From NCBI GenBank assembly GCA_046704385.1, contig JBJKSB010000069.1:1-21325 (forward strand): a stretch of DNA of 21,325 nt, in the 5' to 3' direction. This DNA comes from GH45 sp046704385 (lineage in GTDB: Bacteria > Bacteroidota > Bacteroidia > Bacteroidales > SZUA-534). The notes under the pieces were generated by a model that saw nothing but the letters and a program-made list of their open reading frames with translations, was not told the DNA's origin and made no database searches. Made by a program: the position numbers and the translations under genes. Shown here in pieces: positions 8,203 to 14,850 of the stretch. How positions within the stretch are numbered: the stretch's first letter is position 1; the number at the start of each line of letters is the position of its first letter.

Positions 8203-10266
8203 ATGAAGCTGTCAAAATCTTTGGTAAAAATATTTAATGCAATCCTTATTATTGTTATAGTTAATTCCTGCACTGAAGAATTTACAGAGCAGGTTGTTGA
8301 TTCAAATAACTGGAAAATAAGTATTAAATCCGATTCAATAGAAAATATTAGTGGTAGCAGTGCTACAGCAAAGGGTATAATTGATTCGGTTAATTCCTAT
8401 CAGATCGTTAGCCGGGGAATATGTTTCGACACTATTCCCAATCCTACCACAAATAAAAGCAAAATAGAAAACGGATCGGGCCAGGGGAAATTTACCTGTA
8501 CATTAAGCGGATTAATGCCTCAAAAAAAATATTATGCCCGAGCCTATGCCTCAACCGGGTATATGGACTTTTATGGTGAAGAAAGAAGTTTTACTACAAA
8601 AGATGGCTTACCTTCGCTAAATTCAATAAAAATTACAGATATAACGCAAACATCAGTTATTGCCTCCTCAGAATTAACCGATGATGGTGGCTTTTCCATA
8701 ACCGCGTTGGGAATTTGCTATAGTAAAGATCCTTCTCCTACACAGGATATGAATAAAATTTTAGCGGATTCGCTTTCCGGGGAATTTTCGAAACAAATTT
8801 CAAATCTGACCTATAACACTATTTATTATTTCAGGGCTTTTGCTGCTAATAATCAAGGTATTACTTACAGCATTCAGGATACCGTACTAACCTCACCAGG
8901 TGTGCCAGTAGTTAAAACTAATCCGTTTGAAGAAATTAATTCCATTTCAGCCAGGGGGTCTGTCGAAGTCACTGACGATGGAGGATATCCGGTTACTCAG
9001 GCCGGAATTTGTTACAGTAAAAATGAAAATCCAACCCTGGATGATTATACCTATGACTACACAGATCCTGCAACTATTACATCATTCTCTATTTCAATAT
9101 CTGACCTCGAACCCGATTCAAAATATTACTACAGGGCCTATGCAAACAATAAAATAGGCACAGGTTATGGCGATATTAAATCATTTACTACCAGAAATGG
9201 ATTGATAATTCCATACATCATGAGCCTGTCCCAAATAAGCGAGAATGCTGCCACCCTTATAATAGATTTTCAGGGTGCTATAGACATTCCTTCATGCGAA
9301 CTTGGAATTTATTGGAGTAAAACATCCAACCCTGACGAATACGATAGTGTTTATGTTATTCCAAATGCGAGTAGTTTGGGCACTCAGCCAGTCAACCTGG
9401 ATGGCCTGGAACCCAATACACGATATTTTTACAGGGCTTTTGCCACTACAAGTTATGGACAAAATGTTTCGGCTATTTCCAGTTTTTATACAAATGACAA
9501 AAACGCCCCGGAATTGGCTTTTGTAACCGTAGATGGTGGCCCTTTCATGATGGGTTCAGAAAGCGGTGATATTGATGAAAGACCGGTACACCAGGTTCAG
9601 GTTAGTAGTTTCCAAATGAGTACCACTGAAGTGACCATTAACCAGTATCTTAAATTTTTAGAAACCCTCCAGTCTGAAGGTAAGGATCTGGTTGCCCTGG
9701 ATTTTGTTTTTTGGGGGGAAATTTGCCCAATTAAATCGTATAGTTATTATGATTCGTTATATTTTAGTTGTAGTGATTTATCGCCTTCCCCAAATTGCCC
9801 TGTAATGTTTATAACAAAAAAAGGAGCAATAGCTTATTGTGAATGGGCAGGAGGAAGATTGCCAACCGAAGCAGAGTGGGAATTTGCTGCCCGGGGAGGC
9901 AATTTCAGTCAAAATTATACTTACAGTGGAAGTAATACTCTTGACGATGTTGGGTGGTATGTCGACAACGCCAATAGTAGTCTGCATCCGGTAGGAACAA
10001 AATTACCAAATGAACTGGGGCTGTATGATATGACCGGAAATGTCCTGGAATTTTGTTCCGATGATTATTTCGATGCTTATTATACGAACAGTCCTGAAAT
10101 TGATCCGGTATGTGATATGGGCGAAAATTGGTCTTACGAAAACATAAGAGGTGGTGGCTGGGATTCGAATGACCCCTTATCTTTAAGGATTACCAAAAGG
10201 TACAGTTTTTCGTGGAGTGCAAGTTCTGATTTAGGATTTAGGGTCGTGAAGGATTTAAATAAATAA
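8203..10266 (+). CDS. Lipoprotein with four FN3-like repeats and a C-terminal FGE-fold domain
   Basis: I place the start at ATG 8203 (687 residues). A GTG at 8179 is in frame but would overlap the preceding gene and bury the signal peptide. The leader MKLSKSLVKIFNAILIIVIV ends in a lipobox with C23. Four FN3-like repeats span about 44-132, 138-232, 234-330 and 334-431, each with the phrases G-ICYSK or similar and KYYYRAYA. From about 440 to the end is an FGE-sulfatase (SUMF1-like) domain: GGPFMMGS, HQVQVSSFQMSTTEVTINQY, GGRLPTEAEWEFAARGG, GLYDMTGNVLEFCSDDY and the closing RGGGW (649-653) to GFRVV. The cysteine pair that catalyses formylglycine formation in true FGE is absent from the segment after GGGW, so I expect a binding or structural role rather than sulfatase activation. 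It lies 11 bp after the barrel gene and is homologous to the next gene over its FN3 part. Confidence 0.88.
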   Translation: MKLSKSLVKIFNAILIIVIVNSCTEEFTEQVVDSNNWKISIKSDSIENISGSSATAKGIIDSVNSYQIVSRGICFDTIPNPTTNKSKIENGSGQGKFTCTLSGLMPQKKYYARAYASTGYMDFYGEERSFTTKDGLPSLNSIKITDITQTSVIASSELTDDGGFSITALGICYSKDPSPTQDMNKILADSLSGEFSKQISNLTYNTIYYFRAFAANNQGITYSIQDTVLTSPGVPVVKTNPFEEINSISARGSVEVTDDGGYPVTQAGICYSKNENPTLDDYTYDYTDPATITSFSISISDLEPDSKYYYRAYANNKIGTGYGDIKSFTTRNGLIIPYIMSLSQISENAATLIIDFQGAIDIPSCELGIYWSKTSNPDEYDSVYVIPNASSLGTQPVNLDGLEPNTRYFYRAFATTSYGQNVSAISSFYTNDKNAPELAFVTVDGGPFMMGSESGDIDERPVHQVQVSSFQMSTTEVTINQYLKFLETLQSEGKDLVALDFVFWGEICPIKSYSYYDSLYFSCSDLSPSPNCPVMFITKKGAIAYCEWAGGRLPTEAEWEFAARGGNFSQNYTYSGSNTLDDVGWYVDNANSSLHPVGTKLPNELGLYDMTGNVLEFCSDDYFDAYYTNSPEIDPVCDMGENWSYENIRGGGWDSNDPLSLRITKRYSFSWSASSDLGFRVVKDLNK

Positions 10267-10400
10267 ATGAGGTATATTAATTAATGGTAATGAGGAATCG
10301 TAAATGGTTATCGTAAAGCACTTAATAAAACCCCGTAGTTATATGATGTGATGATTACTACAATTTACGAATGGATGGTCTTTTTTAAATTATCAAAATC

Positions 10401-11696
10401 ATGAGGCTGAAAAATAAATGGATGATGATTTTTACTCTTATTATAACGGTTGTTTTAATAAATTCCTGTCGTGAAGATTTGCTACAAATACCTGCAAGCA
10501 ATAACTGGAAGGTTGAAGTGCAAACTGACTCTGTGCTTGATATAAAGGGGAATAGTGCATCTGTTACCGGAATGGTTAATTCAATCAATAATGATAAAAT
10601 TGTTACAAAAGGTTTTTGTTGGGATACCTTACCAAATCCCGGAATTAAAAAGAGTATAATAGTAACTGATGATAACAAAGAGATTCTTCAGTGTACTATA
10701 GAAGATCTCAGCCCTGATAAAAAGTATTATGTAAAAGCATATGTTACAACAAATTATGCAACTTTTTACGGTAATGAAATTAACTTTTTTACGCTTGATG
10801 GGTTACCCCGATTAGATAGTCTCAACATTTCTGATATTACACAAACCTCTGTAACCGGATTAGTGAAGTTAATTGATGACTGTGGGTTCCCGGTTAGTTC
10901 AATGGGTATTTGTTTGAGCCAACATGACTCCCCCACGATAACAGATACAATGATATTAGCCGTAACCATTAAGCCAGAATCTTCGATACTGATTGAAAAT
11001 TTAAACTATAATACACAATACTATTTACGCGCTTTTGCTACTAATAATATGGGTACAGCATATGGTGAAACCACTTCATTAAAAACAAGTCCCGGAATTC
11101 CTATGGTTGAAACCGAAGAAGTATATGCCAATGGTTTAACTTATGCATATTTTATGGCCGTGCTTATAAATGATGGAGGTTTGCCTATTAATAAAATGGG
11201 TTTCTGCTATAGCAAAAACAATCAACCAAGTTTGGAAGATTCCATAATTTTAGCTGGTTCTCATAATGATACACCTGTACTAATTAATAATCTCGAAAGG
11301 GATACCAAATACTACTACAGATGCTTTGCATCAAATCAATCAGGCACCGGATTTGGCGAAGTGAAGTCCTTTACTACCTTAAATGGACTGTCTGTGGTGG
11401 AGACCTGGGATGTTTCTGATATAAAAAGTAATTCTGCCGTATGTAACGGTCATATTGATAATGATACAGGCGGGGAATCCATTTCCTATGGATTTTGCTA
11501 TAGTAAAGACAGTTTAACATCTATCGTAAGCGATACCGTATCGATTCCGGGAGATTATGCGTATTTTTCAAAACCCTATAGTAAAGTAATTACAAATTTG
11601 GAAGCAAATACAAGATATTTCTACAGAGCATATGCCACAACAAATTATGGAACAACCTATGGTGAAGAGAAATCTTTTTACACGACGGCTAAATAA
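10401..11696 (+). CDS. FN3-repeat lipoprotein, FGE-less paralogue of the preceding gene
   Basis: A 431-residue protein with leader MRLKNKWMMIFTLIITVVLI and lipobox LINSC (C23), so a lipid-anchored envelope protein is likely. It consists of four FN3-like repeats with the same recurring phrases as its neighbour (KYYVKAY, GFCYSKN, KSFTTLNG). The N-terminal stretch after the lipobox is collinear with the upstream paralogue: both have NNWK followed by TDS or SDS, and the second repeat of each starts DGLP with TDITQTSV or SDITQTSV. It stops after the fourth repeat, at YTTAK, exactly where the paralogue continues into its FGE domain. The pair therefore looks like a tandem duplication in which one copy gained or lost the FGE module. 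A 134-bp gap without a recognisable promoter or terminator separates them. FN3 repeats usually mediate protein or polysaccharide contacts; the partner is unknown. Confidence 0.88.
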   Translation: MRLKNKWMMIFTLIITVVLINSCREDLLQIPASNNWKVEVQTDSVLDIKGNSASVTGMVNSINNDKIVTKGFCWDTLPNPGIKKSIIVTDDNKEILQCTIEDLSPDKKYYVKAYVTTNYATFYGNEINFFTLDGLPRLDSLNISDITQTSVTGLVKLIDDCGFPVSSMGICLSQHDSPTITDTMILAVTIKPESSILIENLNYNTQYYLRAFATNNMGTAYGETTSLKTSPGIPMVETEEVYANGLTYAYFMAVLINDGGLPINKMGFCYSKNNQPSLEDSIILAGSHNDTPVLINNLERDTKYYYRCFASNQSGTGFGEVKSFTTLNGLSVVETWDVSDIKSNSAVCNGHIDNDTGGESISYGFCYSKDSLTSIVSDTVSIPGDYAYFSKPYSKVITNLEANTRYFYRAYATTNYGTTYGEEKSFYTTAK

Positions 11697-11781
11697 GAAA
11701 CATAAAATGTGTCGGAAAAATCAACTAAAAACCAAGTGGATGTTTTACTGACCGAATCGCTGATCTATCCTGATTTTCTTC

Positions 11782-11812
11782 TTTGCACCCAAAGGAATTA
11801 TTGCTACCTTGC
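11782..11812 (+). promoter_or_regulatory. Candidate Bacteroidota-type promoter of the thioredoxin operon
   Basis: TTTG at 11782-11785 is followed after exactly 19 bases by TACCTTGC at 11805-11812, which matches TAnnTT of the -7 consensus but not its last two bases. Transcription would begin close to 11818, leaving a leader of under 20 nt before the start at 11836. The spacing is the strongest point in favour. Confidence 0.45.
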
Positions 11813-11835
11813 ATTAGGCAAAATTTAACTCACAA

Positions 11836-12387
11836 ATGTGTATGAAAACCTATTTTAATGTTGTTATTGCACTTTCTCTGTTAATGAGTGCACCCTTATC
11901 AAAAACCATGGCACAGGATGAAGGTAAAGACCGTGGTTATATTGTGAAAGTTGGTGATATGGCACCCGATTTCGAAACCACCTTGAGCAATGGTAAAACG
12001 TTTAAATTATCGGACCTAAGGGGGAAAGTTGTAATGGTTCAGTTTACTGCAAGCTGGTGTGGTGTTTGCCGTAAGGAGATGCCTTTTATCGAAAGTGAAA
12101 TATATAAAGAACTTAAGGATAAAGACTTTGTTCTGATTGGTGTGGATCGTGATGAACCGATGGATAAGGTTAAAGAATTTATTTCGCAAACTGGGATCAC
12201 TTATCCTTTGGGGTTGGATCCCGGAGCAGACATTTTTGCAAAATATGCACAAAAAGAAGCAGGTGTAACCCGAAATGTTATTATAAACCGCGAAGGTAAA
12301 ATTATATACCTTACCCGGCTGTATGACAGGAAGGAGTTCGACGGGATGAAAAAAGTAATTTTTAATGAGGTCGCTAAAAAAAATTAA
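11836..12387 (+). CDS. TlpA-like periplasmic thioredoxin / thiol-disulfide oxidoreductase
   Basis: A 183-residue exported thioredoxin-fold protein of the TlpA/ResA/AhpC-TSA group. The first ATG gives MCMKTYF; the ATG two codons on (11842) is an equally good start. The signal peptide ends at TMAQ (residue 27). The core begins at VGDMAPDFETTL, a typical entry to this family, and the redox motif is W74-C75-G-V-C78. The segment AGVTRNVIINREGKI corresponds to the usual cis-proline loop, with T145 where most thioredoxins have proline; this is also seen in some Bacteroidota relatives as far as I know. It probably reduces or exchanges disulfides in the periplasm. Its last 23 bases overlap the next gene, so the two are probably translationally coupled. 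Confidence 0.9.
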   Translation: MCMKTYFNVVIALSLLMSAPLSKTMAQDEGKDRGYIVKVGDMAPDFETTLSNGKTFKLSDLRGKVVMVQFTASWCGVCRKEMPFIESEIYKELKDKDFVLIGVDRDEPMDKVKEFISQTGITYPLGLDPGADIFAKYAQKEAGVTRNVIINREGKIIYLTRLYDRKEFDGMKKVIFNEVAKKN

Positions 12388-12904
12388 ACCCGGTAAAGAA
12401 ACATTAGAAACCGCGGAAAACAAGGATTCCGAATTTTTAAATAAACTGATCAGTGTAATTGAAACCAATACTGATGTAATAACCTTTTTGCATAACACCA
12501 AGAATAAAGAAACCGCCGAAAAAATCATTAAAGACGGCTTCGAATTTCAAAGCCACCTCGATTACACTACTGATGTGGTTTCGCCTAAAGACCCGGTTAC
12601 CATAAAATATTTCACCATTGTCAGGCAGGCATACGGAAGCTTTACCATGATTATTCAGATTTCAAAACATATTATTGAAGATTATTCACAGCACCTCGAT
12701 AACCTGGCGCATCACTTTTCTGAAATACTTAGCATAAAACCCCCATACCTGGGACCAGAGGAAGATTATATTTATTGCCTTGCCCCTCACTTTATTAAAG
12801 GGTATATTGATGCCGCCACAGCTGTTTTTTATCCAAACCCCGATTTTAATCCATCACTTAAATTATCTATATTCGAAGATAATTTGAAAAAAATAATCTC
12901 GTAA
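12365..12904 (+). CDS. Hypothetical protein, possible ADP-ribosyltransferase-like fold
   Basis: A 179-residue soluble protein without signal peptide or transmembrane helix, starting inside the thioredoxin gene in another frame (23-nt overlap), so probably translated by coupling. I do not recognise it as a named family. Residues 39-60, with the order ITFLHNTKNKETAEKIIKDGF, recall the opening strand-helix of ART/PARP-like enzymes, where a phrase like LYHGT is followed by a helix and then IL-x-x-GF; H43 would be the first catalytic-triad position. The later LAPHFIKGYIDA (139-150) resembles the end of such folds, where the chain often reads P-x-FIKGYI. The middle part (YFTIVRQAYGSFTMIIQI) is strand-like. 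These are resemblances, not proof. Its cytosolic location contrasts with the exported neighbours. The C-terminus is hydrophilic (DNLKKIIS). Twelve bases later the next gene begins. Confidence 0.75.
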   Translation: MRSLKKIKPGKETLETAENKDSEFLNKLISVIETNTDVITFLHNTKNKETAEKIIKDGFEFQSHLDYTTDVVSPKDPVTIKYFTIVRQAYGSFTMIIQISKHIIEDYSQHLDNLAHHFSEILSIKPPYLGPEEDYIYCLAPHFIKGYIDAATAVFYPNPDFNPSLKLSIFEDNLKKIIS

Positions 12905-12915
12905 ATAAATCGATT

Positions 12916-13671
12916 ATGAGAGCTATAACCATACTGGTAATTACGTTTACCCTGATTGCTCAGCTGAATGCCCAGGATTCTCCATCGGTAATAAATCAGG
13001 TAATAAAAGCCGGCAAATCAAAAAATATTAAAACGCTGATACATATAACCGGTGGTCAGTTAAATTTGCTAAACGGCAACGAGGATCTTGCCCATGTCGA
13101 TTTTTCATATGATAAAAACATTTGGAACCCCACCGTTTCATATGCCGAAACAGACGATCTGGGAAAACTGATTATTAAAGCCTCAACTGAAGGCAAAGAG
13201 AAACAGATTGATGACGATAATAAATGCAACATTACCTTAAACGACAAGTATAATTATTCCTTAGGATTAGTTTTAGGTGCCGGGCTGGCCGATTTAAACC
13301 TTGAAAACTTTCACATTGAAAAGGCTTTATTTAAATTGGGTGTCGGATCATTTAATATAAACCTGGCCAATACGTCAATACCTTATTTAAAGATTGAAGC
13401 CGGTATAGGTGAAGCCACAGTAGACCTGTCGGGCGAGTATAAGAATGATTTAAAAGCTCAAATTGATGCAGGAATTGGTGAGTTGAAAATTATTGTGCCG
13501 GAAAATACTGGAGTAAGATTCCTTATAAATGGATTTTTAGGCAATGTTCATGCGGCGAGTTTTACAAAAAACGGCGACGAATATACCAACAACCTTGTCG
13601 GTAAAACCAGGCACACCCTCATGATTAAAGTAAATGGTGCTATTGGTACTATTTATATTAAGCAGAAATAA
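12916..13671 (+). CDS. Secreted toastrack-like (LiaF C-terminal/DUF4097-type) protein
   Basis: A 251-residue protein with signal peptide MRAITILVITFTLIAQLNAQ. After about residue 40 it is built from short repeating strands with glycine turns: a first half (GGQLNLLNG to about 95) and a second half with the recurring pattern GAGLADLNL, GVGSFNINL, GIGEATVDL, GIGELKIIVPENTGVRF and GAIGTIYI. Parallel-looking repeats of G-x-G-x-x-x-L/I-N/D-L are the hallmark of the toastrack/LiaF-like single-stranded right-handed beta-helix domain. Such domains in other proteins take part in envelope stress sensing or adhesion; no such role is shown here. It begins 11 bp after the 179-residue gene and ends 14 bp before the membrane-protein gene, consistent with one operon. 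Confidence 0.75.
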   Translation: MRAITILVITFTLIAQLNAQDSPSVINQVIKAGKSKNIKTLIHITGGQLNLLNGNEDLAHVDFSYDKNIWNPTVSYAETDDLGKLIIKASTEGKEKQIDDDNKCNITLNDKYNYSLGLVLGAGLADLNLENFHIEKALFKLGVGSFNINLANTSIPYLKIEAGIGEATVDLSGEYKNDLKAQIDAGIGELKIIVPENTGVRFLINGFLGNVHAASFTKNGDEYTNNLVGKTRHTLMIKVNGAIGTIYIKQK

Positions 13672-13685
13672 GAAATTACAAACCC

Positions 13686-14744
13686 TTGATTTTTCGTTTT
13701 CAGCACAAACAACCCATATTCTATTCCATTATCGGATTTATGTTCCTTTTAGGATGGTTGCTTTCAGCCTATATCCTTTGGTCAGGAACCGTATTCCCCG
13801 GTGAGTATGCTTCCGGTATTACTAAAATCCTGATAACGGTTTACAATTATTTCCTTAATGGTAAACTTTATACCCTTTTGTGTTTTATCCTGGGTTTCCA
13901 ATTATATAATGTCTGCGAAAAAAACTTCAGGTTTAAGTTTCAGATCATCGGCTCATTTGTTGTTTTTATCATCAGTATTCTTGTAAGTTACTTCACCGCG
14001 TTATCACTGATTTTAATTCCATTGATCCTTTTCAGGTTATTTCTTATAGTTTTTATAAAACAGCATAAGTTTTCCGTTTTGCATCTGCTTATATTATCAA
14101 TACTGTTAACCATCGCTTTATCATTTTTTAGCTCTGGGCTATTATTCACCACACCTTCATTTATTGAATTATTCAAAAGCAGGTTGTCTTTTTCAAACAA
14201 CTCAGGCCTGATGGTGAATTTGTTGGCTCCGGACAATTTTATATTTACCCTGTATGGTTTGGTGGTAATAATTATAGGTTTTTTGGCTGGTAAAACAAAA
14301 TGGATGATGGAATATCCGTTTCATTACAATGAATTAAAAAAGCTGTTTAAATACAGTTTAGTATTATTCTTATTGTGGCTTCTTCTAAATTTCTTTGAAG
14401 TATACTTATACATTACCAAATGGCCGGTGGGAGAAATGTTTTATACCCTTGATGCGCTTTCAATAAACCTCATTATGGTTTTCATGTATCTTTTTATACT
14501 GATATCGCTGGAAAATTACAGATGGGGCCTCAGGATATTAAAAGGGCTGCAAAATACCGGGCGAAACTGGTTATTAAATTTGAGCATCCTGTCATTTTAT
14601 ATTGTTTTATATGAATTATTATCCATCAAATTAGCATTGCACCTAAGCCTGCTTATCGGCTTACTGGCATTTTTTATGTCGGCTTTGGCAAGTTCAATTA
14701 TCAGAAAAATATGGATTTCTACGAATCCCATAAGGAAAAAATAG
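13686..14744 (+). CDS. Multi-pass membrane protein, DUF418/YeiB-like (divergent)
   Basis: A 352-residue, very hydrophobic protein with roughly eight to nine predicted transmembrane helices. No ATG lies near the 5' end; the frame opens with TTG at 13686, 14 bp after the preceding stop, giving MIFRFQHKQPIF. The next ATG, at 13740, would remove half of the first helix, so the TTG is preferred. Two landmarks resemble DUF418 proteins: YNYFLNGKLYTLLCFILGF (about 53-71), corresponding to their FL-x-x-GKFxxLFSFLFG, and LQNTGRNWLLNLSILSFYIV (about 291-310), corresponding to the late VGRMALTNYLLQS. The conserved N-terminal LDxLRG of that family is not obvious, so it is a divergent or degenerate member. 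Its partner may be the toastrack protein just upstream. Function is unknown; relatives are suspected of transferring acyl groups or exporting substrates. Confidence 0.65.
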   Translation: MIFRFQHKQPIFYSIIGFMFLLGWLLSAYILWSGTVFPGEYASGITKILITVYNYFLNGKLYTLLCFILGFQLYNVCEKNFRFKFQIIGSFVVFIISILVSYFTALSLILIPLILFRLFLIVFIKQHKFSVLHLLILSILLTIALSFFSSGLLFTTPSFIELFKSRLSFSNNSGLMVNLLAPDNFIFTLYGLVVIIIGFLAGKTKWMMEYPFHYNELKKLFKYSLVLFLLWLLLNFFEVYLYITKWPVGEMFYTLDALSINLIMVFMYLFILISLENYRWGLRILKGLQNTGRNWLLNLSILSFYIVLYELLSIKLALHLSLLIGLLAFFMSALASSIIRKIWISTNPIRKK

Positions 14745-14789
14745 GGTCTTTTGATATTTCCGGTGGATTAGATTTACTGCCTACTCCAT

Positions 14790-14819
14790 AAAAAAGCCCG
14801 GCTTAAACCGGGCTTTTTT
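14790..14819. terminator. Bidirectional intrinsic terminator between convergent operons
   Basis: A perfect 12-bp stem, 14790-14801 paired with 14808-14819, encloses the six-base loop CTTAAA. The stem is GCCCGG/CCGGGC at its core with A6 on one side and T6 on the other, so it can end transcription from both directions. It lies 46 bp after the DUF418-like gene and 31 bp after the stop of the convergent RND permease gene. Confidence 0.92.
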
Positions 14820-14850
14820 AAAGGCTTACCTGCATTAAGCAGATTATATT

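Noticed and set aside
9778..10266. Diversity-generating retroelement variable region at the end of the FGE-fold domain
   Set aside because: The fold resembles DGR target proteins, but no reverse transcriptase gene, template repeat or AAC-rich variable stretch was found in the window.
12016..12528. A 170-codon minus-strand frame opposite the thioredoxin and following gene
   Set aside because: It is the reverse-strand shadow of two well-supported plus-strand genes.
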